The notes under the pieces are model-generated. The model was given only the letters and a program-made list of their open reading frames with translations. It was not told the origin of the DNA and searched no databases. A stretch of 39,550 bases of DNA from a virus, in the IMG/VR virus record IMGVR_UViG_3300020000_000037, positions 1 through 39,550 of that record. The stretch is one strand, 5' to 3'. Of this stretch, positions 1 through 6,666 are shown one piece after another. A program made the position numbers and the translations under genes. Numbering within the stretch: position 1 is the first letter of the stretch; each line of letters begins with the position of its first letter.

Positions 1-621
1 AAACTTAATAGCAAGAGTAGCATTTTGGGCCAACATACCACTGTAGTATGGGTCTCTATAAATAAGATTCATTGAATAACCGTCTTGATTAATATGAGTT
101 ACCGCTTGTTTTCCTAGAACTGGATTATAATAAATATCCTGTCCATTAGCAGATGTACCGCGAGCAACTGGATTTTCAGAACTTGTAAGAATACGGATAT
201 TAAATACATTTCCGTATTCGGATGGCAAAGCAGAGGCATTAGTCGGATAATCCCACTGGTTTTTAAACCCTTGGCCAACCATACCATCAAAATCAGTCTG
301 AAGTTCTGTTGAAGCTAACATAAAATAGCTCGATCTCACAGGTCCAGTTCCAAAGCGATCCATGCCTTCTATACCAGACATAAACTTATATGCATTATTA
401 GTATCTAATGTGGTTGCAAGCAAACTAAAGTCAGTTACACCGTAGTTTGTTGGGTTATCCCCGTTTCCACCACCACCTGCGTTTATTTCCGATGCTGCGC
501 TGATGATATAGTCGCGGAGGATCAAATCCTCTGCTTGCCGCATCGCGACTGCTAAACGCTCTGACACCCAAGCTAATACGCCTTCCTGATCTTGTAAGAT
601 TACCTGCTCATTAATAATGCA
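1..621 (-). CDS. Major capsid protein, exon 2, second allele (3'-truncated by contig end)
   Basis: This is the C-terminal exon of an N4-gp56-like major capsid protein. It enters from the intron at the TGC codon at 621-619 and reads IINEQ, then a long helical segment (SERLAVAMRQAEDLILRDY), and leaves the window at position 1 without a stop. It aligns gap-free with 38904-39524 and differs at about 23 sites in the first 520 bases. Most changes are synonymous; about five alter residues (for example A/S, T/N, A/T, P/Q, N/S), four of them clustered near 205-245. The pattern is that of a functional gene under purifying selection, so it is a strain variant and not a decayed copy. Splice phase is inferred from the intron analysis. 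Confidence 0.85.
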
Positions 622-647
622 CTAACTGTTACTTTTATGACCAGTGA
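1..647. repeat. Left copy of the 647-bp end repeat
   Basis: Positions 1-647 correspond to 38904-39550 with no gaps. Positions 521-647 (127 nt) are identical to 39424-39550; the first mismatch lies directly at 520/39423. The rest is about 95-96% identical by eye count. An exact 127-nt match with a diverged flank is what a de Bruijn assembler run at k=127 leaves when two strain variants merge, so this is better read as a graph junction than as a biological terminal repeat. Confidence 0.85.
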
Positions 648-1915
648 ACAAGAGCGGTCGTTTTTGTTACTCTTGTTACACTGGCGGAGAGTCTTGTCAT
701 TCCTCTCTCAATGGCTCTCACCACTGTTCAGACTATATCTTCACTTCTGCGGTTACAGAGTGCCTGGCGTGTAGTCGTTGAGGGTTCCCTTGCGGGCCTT
801 CCCTGCTGATTGCCCATTGTTACATCTATCAGATTGTCACACTATGGTACTGATAGCTTTAGGGGTTTCCAGCATATAGCCAAGTTTTATGTGATCTCTA
901 ACCTTGTTGAGATTCACACAACAGGCTGCCACTCTTATTTAAAGCCACAATTCTTTGGTAACAAGATTCTCTAAATTTTAATTCTTCTTCAGAAATTCCA
1001 GCTTTGCAATATTTAGTATTTTCACTATTTTTGCAAAAGTCCAAAACAATTGATGCTTGATCTTTTTTTTCCTTGAGATAAGGAAGAATGCTTTCTATGA
1101 ATTCTGCTGAATCCTGTTTCTTGCCTATACTCCAAGCATAATGAAAACCACGAACACAACTTTTGTTTTTGGCAACACATACAGTTCCATAAACACAGTT
1201 TTTTCTTATGTGATTAATAACATCTAAAGATGCCATCGACATTTGAATGCATGGAATATATCTAAGATTCTTTGTATCAGCCTGTCCTCTTTGTCTCTTA
1301 ACAGAAAATGATCCGTCTGTATCCATAATACCAGCAACATAAGCCCAAAAAGCCTCATCTTCAGTATTTAAATAGGTTTTTGCAACCATTGAAATGTTCT
1401 GACGATAAGCCTCATCGTTTAATGTACCTAGTTTTATATGATATTTTTCTCTTCCCATTATCTGTTCAGGACTAAGAGTTATTCCTCTTACAAATGGATT
1501 TTTTTCAATATATTCAGATAAAACTTCAGCTCTTATTTTCTTATAGACTAGAAATTGCGAGATTTTCAGTAAAAAGTCTTTGCAGTTCTCTGATCCTTTT
1601 AATCTCCAATAATGAAGAGGAGAATGATGAGGCATCTTTGGCTTTAAAGATCCTACGATTCCTCCAAAATCATTTTTGAAAGATGAAATTAAAGTGCCAA
1701 ATTTTTTGACGAGCTGGACAAAAGGAATATATAAATTCCCTTCCTTAACTAGATAGATTGCTCCATCTCCGTCGATTGCTCCAGCAGCATATGAATACAT
1801 TAATTCTTCCTTACTTCTTTCCATGTTATCCCCCTTGGTTTTAGTTTCTCCTAGAAAAGATAACACGTTGTATATATTAAGATCAAGTCAATTATGCAGC
1901 TAATTGTTGTGAGTA
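622..1915 (-). ncRNA. Group I self-splicing intron in the major capsid gene
   Basis: The minus strand carries the conserved group I core 3' of the endonuclease gene: a Q-like element AATCAGCAGG (about 808-817), an R-like element TCAACGACTA (about 773-782) and an S-like element AAGATATAGTCTGA (about 728-741). GACTA and TAGTC can form P7. A 14-bp two-part hairpin follows (CCAGTG/CACTGG enclosing AACAAGAG/CTCTTGTT). Exon AAGTT (1920-1916) pairs with GACTT (1889-1885), giving the obligatory U.G pair at the 5' splice site; the intron would end at G622. Splicing removes the in-frame TAA at 1894-1892 and the TAG at 624-622 and joins GEEV to CIINEQ. G620 is an alternative 3' end. No clear P10 was found. 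Confidence 0.88.
898..1824 (-). CDS. LAGLIDADG homing endonuclease encoded in the intron
   Basis: A predicted 308-residue monomeric LAGLIDADG endonuclease. Two dodecapeptide motifs are visible: AAGAIDGDGAIY near the N-terminus and VAGIMDTDGSFSV about 165 residues later, each with the catalytic aspartate, which is the normal spacing of the two-domain family. The start is the ATG at 1824, preceded by a strong ribosome site (AAGGGGG); the frame is open further upstream without a better start. The gene lies in the 5' part of the intron, before the conserved core, and ends just before it. Such enzymes cut intronless capsid alleles and drive homing. In characterised phage introns HNH and GIY-YIG enzymes are more usual. 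Confidence 0.93.
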   Translation of the reverse strand: MERSKEELMYSYAAGAIDGDGAIYLVKEGNLYIPFVQLVKKFGTLISSFKNDFGGIVGSLKPKMPHHSPLHYWRLKGSENCKDFLLKISQFLVYKKIRAEVLSEYIEKNPFVRGITLSPEQIMGREKYHIKLGTLNDEAYRQNISMVAKTYLNTEDEAFWAYVAGIMDTDGSFSVKRQRGQADTKNLRYIPCIQMSMASLDVINHIRKNCVYGTVCVAKNKSCVRGFHYAWSIGKKQDSAEFIESILPYLKEKKDQASIVLDFCKNSENTKYCKAGISEEELKFRESCYQRIVALNKSGSLLCESQQG

Positions 1916-2194
1916 AACTTCTTCACCTGTTCCAAAAAATGCCGTCTGCGCATCCACAATATCGCGTTGTGGTATCTGCGCTGGCGGATCAATACCACTA
2001 TTACCCAACTGTACAGTTGGCGGTTGCAGTGCGCGAGGACGCATAAAGCGCATGGTAGTTCCTCCATGAGCGGGCATGCTAGCTTTGTCGCAAACTGTAA
2101 TGTAATTCATTGATGGAGTAGGCACATAAAGCATTGCAGGCGCTAAACTCTGCAATATCATGGGACCTAAATTCCCCGTGTTTGTGATTTGCAT
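1916..2194 (-). CDS. Major capsid protein, exon 1
   Basis: The N-terminal 93 codons of the capsid protein, beginning MQITNTGN and ending FFGTGEEV at the inferred splice site. The N-terminus is followed by the HGGTTMRFMRPRAL segment typical of the N4-gp56 capsid family (lysine/glycine loop, then a beta strand). The start at 2194 follows AAGGAG at 5-nt spacing; a GTG at 2200 is possible but less well placed. Without splicing the frame runs nine more codons (YSQQLAA) to TAA at 1892. Spliced to exon 2 (39524-38829 across the contig ends) the product is about 324 residues. The scaffold gene lies upstream and decoration-like genes downstream, as expected for a head module. Confidence 0.88.
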
Positions 2195-2304
2195 CTTCAC
2201 TCCTTCATGAGTGATTCAGATGATATGATGATCGGGATACGAGCCTAATTACGTCTTTCTTCGATCATATCTTTGCAGAAGCGAACCTGCTACGCCGAAT
2301 AGAT

Positions 2305-2375
2305 TCACATTGACGAATGTGACACGAAATTTTAAAATATTAAATACTTGGATTAATGTAAAGCGGATTTACATT
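2305..2375 (-). promoter_or_regulatory. Capsid gene promoter with two inverted repeats
   Basis: On the minus strand TTTACA (2362-2357), 17 bp, then TATTTT (2339-2334) makes a sigma70-like promoter for the capsid transcript. The -35 box sits inside an 8-bp inverted repeat (AATGTAAA 2355-2362, TTTACATT 2368-2375). A second inverted repeat, TCACATT/AATGTGA (2305-2322), lies just downstream of the start site. Both arms share ACATT/AATGT, so they may be operator sites or leader hairpins. A terminator immediately upstream separates this unit from the beta-barrel gene. Confidence 0.5.
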
Positions 2376-2376
2376 G

Positions 2377-2404
2377 AAAAATCTCCGGTCACGTTGACCG
2401 GAGA
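2377..2404 (-). terminator. Rho-independent terminator after the beta-barrel gene
   Basis: The minus strand has a perfect 10-bp stem TCTCCGGTCA/TGACCGGAGA with a 3-nt loop followed by TTTTT. It lies downstream of the outer-membrane protein gene and upstream of the capsid promoter, so it ends the scaffold/beta-barrel transcript. Confidence 0.85.
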
Positions 2405-2432
2405 AACCCACGACACCAGGAATATCATAAAA

Positions 2433-3011
2433 TCAAAAGTTTTTGGCAAAATTAATACCTACACTATGATCTTTAATATGAGAGGATCCAATGAAATATT
2501 TATATTCCAATGAGGCTGAATATATTTCATCGATTGAATGCCTTATCCCAACCATTCCTTGATAAGCGATTCTTCCATCCCTGAATTGATCTTTTTCAAC
2601 TTCTTGGTCATATTTAATTTTATTTTTCTCTGTAGTCTTGCAATACCCTAGACCAAATCCAACATAAGGCGTGATCTCCTGAACAGATAATTTAGATAAA
2701 TCGTAAATAACATTGGCCATATATGCCATTCGATTAAATGTACGATACTCCTTAGATTTTATCGTGTCCTTTCCTTCAAGATTATATTTTGTTTTAAATT
2801 CATTCCTAAGGTAAGAAAAGAAAATCTCCATCCGAATATTTTCAGAGGATTTATAACCGAAAAAACACGAGGCTAGCCAGCCGCTTTTAGGATTATGCTT
2901 CTCATTTGTCAGAATCATTGTATTTGTCCCCAAATTCATCCCAACATATTGTTCGGAATATAAACAGGACACTACAAAAAAACTCAATACGGTAAAGATA
3001 AATAATCTCAT
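2433..3011 (-). CDS. Predicted outer-membrane beta-barrel protein
   Basis: A 192-residue protein with a signal peptide (MRLFIFTVLSFFVVSC...). The mature part alternates short amphipathic strands: YVGMNLGTNT near the start, ITPYVGFGLGY in the middle, a late SLEYKYF strand, and a C-terminal strand ending in phenylalanine (GINFAKNF), the outer-membrane assembly signal. The layout is that of small Opa/OmpA-like 8-strand barrels. VVSC also resembles a lipobox, so a lipoprotein cannot be excluded. It lies between the DUF6496-like gene and the capsid gene, in the same direction, with its own terminator. Phage barrels of this sort could alter the cell surface or block superinfection, but that is inference. 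It implies a Gram-negative host. Confidence 0.7.
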   Translation of the reverse strand: MRLFIFTVLSFFVVSCLYSEQYVGMNLGTNTMILTNEKHNPKSGWLASCFFGYKSSENIRMEIFFSYLRNEFKTKYNLEGKDTIKSKEYRTFNRMAYMANVIYDLSKLSVQEITPYVGFGLGYCKTTEKNKIKYDQEVEKDQFRDGRIAYQGMVGIRHSIDEIYSASLEYKYFIGSSHIKDHSVGINFAKNF

Positions 3012-3032
3012 TCAAGACTCCTTGGATTGTTT

Positions 3033-3299
3033 TTATTTCTTTTTATTCTCTTTATGTTTTTCTTCTTTCATGTGTTTTTTTTCATGTTCTTTATGATTTT
3101 CTTTTTCTTTATGATTTTCCTTTTGATGTTCTTTCTTCTTGTGCGCCATTGTATCCCCTTTTTTTGGTATATGAGCCCCTGATTTTCTAGCTTCACTTAA
3201 AGCAATCGCCACAGACTGCTTCTCAGGCCTTCCCGAACGCCTCAATTCTGAAATATTCTCAGAAATAACTTTTTTTGACTTCCCTTTTTCTAGAGGCAT
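3033..3299 (-). CDS. DUF6496-like small protein with a Lys/His/Glu-rich tail
   Basis: An 88-residue, very basic protein. Residues 1-45 contain GKSKKVISENISEL...QSVAIALSEARKSG, resembling the DUF6496 family found in phages and many bacteria. From about residue 52 the sequence becomes low-complexity, with repeats of K/E/H-K-E-N-H-K type to the C-terminus. The start at 3299 is preceded by GGAG at 5-nt spacing. It is 13 bp downstream of the scaffold gene and probably cotranscribed with it. An internal MAHKKKEHQ start, giving only the tail, is possible. The function is unknown; nucleic-acid or capsid-interior binding would suit the charge but is not shown. Confidence 0.65.
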   Translation of the reverse strand: MPLEKGKSKKVISENISELRRSGRPEKQSVAIALSEARKSGAHIPKKGDTMAHKKKEHQKENHKEKENHKEHEKKHMKEEKHKENKKK

Positions 3300-3312
3300 A
3301 TCATCTCCAATT

Positions 3313-3960
3313 TCAAAGCTTAAGATTTCGTTTTAATTCTTGCAATTTGTCGTAGGCATTTTTCTGCCCAGAAGGGCTGAAATCTGATTGTGAAGCGTAT
3401 GCTGGGGACCCTACACCAGATGGCTGATAATATGGAGATCGCCTATTTGCATCAATCTTTTCTTGAACAGAACTTTGTTTTTTTTCTGGCTGATCTAATC
3501 CAAGCGCTTTGATGTTTTGATAAACAAGTTTTTGCCTATCAAATCCAGGAGGCATCTTTAGGATGGTATTTGCTAAATGAGGATTCCTTTCAGCAAATTT
3601 CTCGGAATGCTTTTCTACAACATCGTAGAAATCTTGATTCGTTTCTAACCACATTTCTTCTTTAAGTTCATCTTTAGCTTTGGCTTTAGCCGTTTCCATG
3701 GCTTTTTGAATTTCTGATTGCGTGTTTTCATTAAACTTATTTAACTTTTTATTCAACCTTTTATGATCTACATATGGTTCAGAAGTCTCGTCGTCTTCAG
3801 TCTCTGAATTCTGCCGGATCTTTTCTTCCAGTTGAAGTCTAGCTTGCCTTTCCTGTTCTAATTCCCTTTTATATTTAGCTTCAAGAGCTCTAAAATTAAT
3901 CTCTTTATCATTTTGCTTTTGAACCTGCTCAGTCTGTTGTATAGGTAAGTTTTCTGTCAT
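3313..3960 (-). CDS. Capsid scaffold protein
   Basis: A 215-residue, highly charged, mostly helical protein. Residues about 20-55 form a coiled coil (REL EQERQARLQLEEKIRQ), followed by an acidic stretch, a second helical region (about 75-110), a conserved-looking block PHLANTILKMPPGFDRQKLVYQNIKALGL, and a polar tail with PYYQPSG. Length, charge and position upstream of the major capsid gene are those of phage scaffolds. A strong ribosome site (AAGGAG, 5 nt) marks the start. The family is inferred from composition and context; no protease partner was seen. Confidence 0.72.
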   Translation of the reverse strand: MTENLPIQQTEQVQKQNDKEINFRALEAKYKRELEQERQARLQLEEKIRQNSETEDDETSEPYVDHKRLNKKLNKFNENTQSEIQKAMETAKAKAKDELKEEMWLETNQDFYDVVEKHSEKFAERNPHLANTILKMPPGFDRQKLVYQNIKALGLDQPEKKQSSVQEKIDANRRSPYYQPSGVGSPAYASQSDFSPSGQKNAYDKLQELKRNLKL

Positions 3961-4067
3961 AAATACTCCTTTGATACTTTAATTAAATGTAAATTTGATA
4001 TATTTTAATCGGATAAAAAAATATATATCATATTTTAGGTTAAAATTTATAGAACTATGAGGAAAAA

Positions 4068-4571
4068 ATGAAAGTCAACATCCTTGATGCACACGATAGA
4101 TGGATTCAATACAACAAGCAATCAGACTATATTTCAAAAGGATGTATAGACTGCATAAATAATAGGCCTAAAGAATTCGAAAATCATCCTTTTTACATTT
4201 TCGCTCATGCCAGGACACATGAAAATGGAGTAACCAAAAGACTTCTATGGCAACCTAGACTATCTAAACCAAAATCTCAAACCAACTCTATGCTATTTAA
4301 GGCCTACCCCCCATCCGATAAAATCAAAGTCATTTGGATGATACCGGATAGAAATATGTGGAGCACATATTCAAAAAACAATTTAACGGAAAGCCAAATC
4401 ATTTGCGACAGCATTCAACTTTTTCAATTCAACAGGGAAACTTTAGAGGCTAAAGAAAGTGATGACTTATTGGATTATCAAATCAAAGATATTTATGATC
4501 AAATGAGCCTAAATTCAGAATATAAAAAATCCAATCTAATATTTGAGGGAATTGAAGATGTCAAAATATAA
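4068..4571 (+). CDS. Conserved hypothetical protein, first of a two-gene unit
   Basis: A 167-residue soluble protein not assigned to a named family. It opens MKVNILDAHDRWIQY and has a central block FYIFAHARTHENGVTKRLLWQPRLSKPKSQTNSM that looks strongly conserved, then VIWMIPDRNMW. The start follows GAGGAAAAA. It is one of few rightward genes in the head region and is divergent from the scaffold gene over a 107-bp AT-rich gap. The downstream gene overlaps its end by 14 bp, so the two are translationally coupled. Expression in a different phase from the head genes is likely, but the role is unknown. Confidence 0.7.
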   Translation: MKVNILDAHDRWIQYNKQSDYISKGCIDCINNRPKEFENHPFYIFAHARTHENGVTKRLLWQPRLSKPKSQTNSMLFKAYPPSDKIKVIWMIPDRNMWSTYSKNNLTESQIICDSIQLFQFNRETLEAKESDDLLDYQIKDIYDQMSLNSEYKKSNLIFEGIEDVKI

Positions 4572-4929
4572 AAGAGCTTTCCCAATAAAAAGAAAAGAAG
4601 AATTTAAAGATAAATGTTCTGAAGAATATTTTAATAAATATTTAAATGGTAAAAATGAAAAACTTATCACGCACATGTTTCATGAAGGAATTTTTCATGT
4701 TGATGATAATATTTTAGAAAAAATAGATTCATTACCAAGTCTTAAAGAACGAGAAGCATCAATTAAAATAATGTCAAATTGTCTTATATTAGCATATAGA
4801 GAAGAAGTTAAAATTGAGGTCGAAAAATCAATAAATGAAACAAAAAATAAAGTTAAACAAAAATATAAAGAATTATTTGAAAGATTAAATCCTAAGCAAG
4901 ATTTTTCGGAGGAACTTTTAACTTCTTAG
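4558..4929 (+). CDS. Hypothetical lysine-rich helical protein
   Basis: A 123-residue protein, mostly helical and lysine/glutamate rich, with no recognised domain. The start is the ATG at 4558 (SD GAGGG, 8 nt), inside the end of the upstream gene. Residues about 75-115 can form a coiled coil (EVKIEVEKSINETKNKVKQKYKELF). Its 3' end overlaps by 38 bp the 3' end of the leftward 59-residue gene, so the two transcripts converge. Codon use is strongly A/T-biased compared with the upstream gene, which may indicate separate acquisition. Confidence 0.6.
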   Translation: MSKYKRAFPIKRKEEFKDKCSEEYFNKYLNGKNEKLITHMFHEGIFHVDDNILEKIDSLPSLKEREASIKIMSNCLILAYREEVKIEVEKSINETKNKVKQKYKELFERLNPKQDFSEELLTS

Positions 4930-5071
4930 GACTTATAGATTCAAAACCAATACCTTCCCTTTGGCGTCCTATTTTAGCAAGGATTCCTGAACCATAATAG
5001 TCACCCATTCCTTTCTTTTGACTGGAAGCATGAGCGACAACATGTTTAGATTTTGGTAAAGCGTTTTTCAT
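4892..5071 (-). CDS. Small glycine/lysine-rich protein (59 residues)
   Basis: A short gene with an intact frame from ATG 5071 to TAG 4892. It reads MKNALPKSKHVVAHASSQKK, then GMGDYYGSGILAKIGRQREG and a lysine/proline-rich end. Its ATG overlaps the TGA of the upstream gene (ATGA, 5071-5068), a typical coupled pair. The composition (G, K, Y, S) resembles the two small proteins encoded upstream of it, suggesting a set of minor virion or head-associated proteins. That grouping is inference. Confidence 0.65.
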   Translation of the reverse strand: MKNALPKSKHVVAHASSQKKGMGDYYGSGILAKIGRQREGIGFESISPKKLKVPPKNLA

Positions 5072-5337
5072 TTTTCTAAATCTAACTCTTCGTTTTTATA
5101 AGGAACTTTATCTATTTTCATGGTATTAACTTTATAACGGTCTTGAGGTAGTGCTGGAACCTTAGTCTTTGGATTTCCTTCACGACCAATTGGCTGTGCA
5201 AAACCTACACCATAATGAGAACCTGCATTTACATAACATGATGATCTTTCATCATATTTTGGAGCATCAAAATTCCAAGGGGATTTCATCTTCTTGGTTT
5301 TTGGAGGTGCTGTTCTATCTTCAAAACCGCTATCCAT
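5068..5337 (-). CDS. Small conserved phage protein (89 residues)
   Basis: A soluble 89-residue protein with a compact motif-rich centre: SPWNFDAPKYDERSSCYVNAG followed by HYGVGFAQPIGREGNPK. It is proline, glycine and aromatic rich, with no membrane segment or enzyme motif. The start has SD AAAAGG at 6-8 nt. A predicted pseudoknot and tandem palindromes lie directly upstream in its leader. It belongs to a run of small leftward genes between portal and scaffold, positions where phages often keep minor structural or cement proteins. Function not known. Confidence 0.65.
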   Translation of the reverse strand: MDSGFEDRTAPPKTKKMKSPWNFDAPKYDERSSCYVNAGSHYGVGFAQPIGREGNPKTKVPALPQDRYKVNTMKIDKVPYKNEELDLEK

Positions 5338-5369
5338 AATTCACCTTTTTTGATTTTTTAAAGAATAAA

Positions 5370-5409
5370 ATCTCTGATTTTTGTATGGAACAGAGATGAC
5401 AAACCATAC
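5370..5409 (-). promoter_or_regulatory. Possible H-type pseudoknot in an intergenic leader
   Basis: Two perfect inverted repeats interlock: ATCTCTG (5370-5376) with CAGAGAT (5391-5397), and GTATGG (5383-5388) with CCATAC (5404-5409). The order A-B-A'-B' with short loops (6, 2 and 6 nt) is the topology of an H-type pseudoknot on either strand. On the minus strand it is followed by TTTTATTCTTT and, about 20 nt later, by the ribosome site of the 89-residue gene. It could also act as a weak terminator. Sequence does not match a riboswitch I know. Confidence 0.45.
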
Positions 5410-5414
5410 TTAAG

Positions 5415-5432
5415 AACATGTTTGAACATGTT
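5415..5432. promoter_or_regulatory. Tandem AACATGTT palindromes, 10 bp apart
   Basis: The 8-bp palindrome AACATGTT occurs at 5415-5422 and again at 5425-5432, one helical turn apart, just after a leftward gene and before the pseudoknot candidate. Same-face palindromes suit a dimeric regulator, but no promoter was clearly identified with them. Confidence 0.4.
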
Positions 5433-5440
5433 GAAAACTC

Positions 5441-5665
5441 TTAATTTCTATGACCAATCTTTTGAGGGTGGCCATGAACCTTTTTAGTATTCATCATTTG
5501 CTGGGCCTTAATCGCTTCCGTAGTATCCTCATAGTGAGAAAGTCCACCAAAACCATTAGCACTTGATTCGTCTATCTCTTTGTGCGGGCCATCTGGAAAA
5601 ACGCTTGCCTTTCCTTTTTTGCCCCATGGTGATGAATGATCATCAATTCTTGTTCCGCCGCTCAT
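5441..5665 (-). CDS. Small conserved phage protein (74 residues)
   Basis: A 74-residue soluble protein, glycine/serine/histidine rich: MSGGTRIDDHSSPWGKKGKASVFPDG, then an acidic stretch, HYEDTTEAIKAQQMMN, and a basic end. The start has a good ribosome site (AGAGG, 6 nt). It shares style (glycine, SPW, short polar segments) with the next two small leftward genes, suggesting related minor virion roles. No family was recognised. Confidence 0.6.
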   Translation of the reverse strand: MSGGTRIDDHSSPWGKKGKASVFPDGPHKEIDESSANGFGGLSHYEDTTEAIKAQQMMNTKKVHGHPQKIGHRN

Positions 5666-5733
5666 AACAAACCTCTTTGTTTAACCTATCCTGAATCATC
5701 CTGGGATATTTGAATTTTATTTTCAATGATTTT

Positions 5734-6162
5734 TTAACTTTTATCTTCAATCTTCGCATCCTCTAAATTCCTTATACATTCATCTGCAATATCTCTCATG
5801 CACATGACATTTCCAAATGCTTCATCATCAAATGTGTAAACGTTTGATTCACATTCGATATGAGATAAATTATCCCCAATAGATGAAATGGTTTTTAAAA
5901 CGTTAAGAGCTAAACATAATTTTTCTTTCATTCCATTTTTCCAAAGTTCGATCATTTTAGGGATATCTTCCTCGAGCGTTCCACCCAATGATATTCTTAG
6001 CTTTTTTGCATGTCTTTCATTCCATGCCCATATCAGTTCTTTGCTGAATTTCTCCATATAATTTTCTCCGAAAGCCCATAAGGCAAATTCATCTGTTTCA
6101 GTTTTTCCTAATATATTTTCTGCTATTACTTTGGGAGGAGTATTATCTAAAAAGTGAGTCAT
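5734..6162 (-). CDS. Hypothetical acidic helical protein (142 residues)
   Basis: A soluble, mainly helical 142-residue protein starting MTHFLDNTPPKVIAENIL. There are no membrane segments; six cysteines are scattered without zinc-binding spacing. The ribosome site is weak (GAGAGG lies about 13 nt upstream), so the start is uncertain, though no better ATG is near. It sits between the tRNA-linked gene and the small structural-like genes, same direction. Not assigned to a family. Confidence 0.6.
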   Translation of the reverse strand: MTHFLDNTPPKVIAENILGKTETDEFALWAFGENYMEKFSKELIWAWNERHAKKLRISLGGTLEEDIPKMIELWKNGMKEKLCLALNVLKTISSIGDNLSHIECESNVYTFDDEAFGNVMCMRDIADECIRNLEDAKIEDKS

Positions 6163-6210
6163 AAATTATCGTAGCCTCTCATATCCAAACCAAATTCAAG
6201 TAAACTATTC

Positions 6211-6537
6211 CTAGGATTGAAATCTTTTAAATCGCATAAAAGGACCCGCATTTGATAAACGGGACATTTTCTTAGCGTTTTCAATCGCTTTTTCATAGAT
6301 CTCTTTTTTAATTTTCGCCCGCTCATGATATCCTCTATGAGTTATTAAAAGTCTTTCAATTTCTCTTTTTTTCCCAACATCTTGATTTCTGATTTTTTTA
6401 TTTGCTAATTTTATAATTTCAGACAATTCATAATCTAAATTTTGTAATTTGTCAAAACAACCAAATTTTAATAAATTTTGATTAAATGACAAATTTATAT
6501 TTGGTGGTTGCACGAATGAAGTAGTCATTTTCGTCAT
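6211..6537 (-). CDS. Hypothetical basic helical protein downstream of the tRNA
   Basis: A 108-residue basic protein rich in lysine and arginine, beginning MTKMTTSFVQPPNINLSF and ending in RLSNAGPFMRFKRFQS. The frame is open upstream to 6606, but that part overlaps the tRNA gene; AAGGA five nt before the ATG at 6537 supports the shorter form. Helices in the middle (SEIIKLANKKI..., ERAKIKKEIYEKAIENAKK) may form a coiled coil. Function unknown; it follows the tRNA by 27 bp and is probably on the same transcript. Confidence 0.6.
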   Translation of the reverse strand: MTKMTTSFVQPPNINLSFNQNLLKFGCFDKLQNLDYELSEIIKLANKKIRNQDVGKKREIERLLITHRGYHERAKIKKEIYEKAIENAKKMSRLSNAGPFMRFKRFQS

Positions 6538-6564
6538 TTTTTTCCTTGCATAAACTCCTTTTAT

Positions 6565-6636
6565 CGCCCATGGCAGGTCTTGCACCAACAGCCTCCCGAT
6601 TGACAATCGGGCGTTCTACTTTTGAACTACATGGGC
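6565..6636 (-). tRNA. tRNA-Asp (anticodon GTC)
   Basis: The minus strand folds as a cloverleaf: 7-bp acceptor GCCCATG/CATGGGC, TA, D-stem GTTC/GAAC with loop AAAAGTA, anticodon stem CCCGA/TCGGG with loop TTGTCAA (anticodon GTC), a 5-nt variable loop, T-stem GTTGG/CCTGC with loop TGCAAGA, and discriminator G at 6565. No CCA is encoded. The D-loop lacks GG, and the T-loop lacks TTC and has a T-T mismatch in its stem, so the usual elbow contacts are missing. Confidence 0.82.
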
Positions 6637-6666
6637 ATTTATTTTTGTAATTCTTTAAATTTATTT

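Noticed and set aside
1-647. Direct terminal repeats of a linear genome with a fixed packaging end
   Set aside because: The copies are not identical beyond exactly 127 bases, which real terminal repeats would be; the pattern fits a graph junction between strains.
5370-5397. preQ1-I riboswitch
   Set aside because: The topology is similar, but the conserved preQ1-I loop and the A-rich tail with CUAA are not present.
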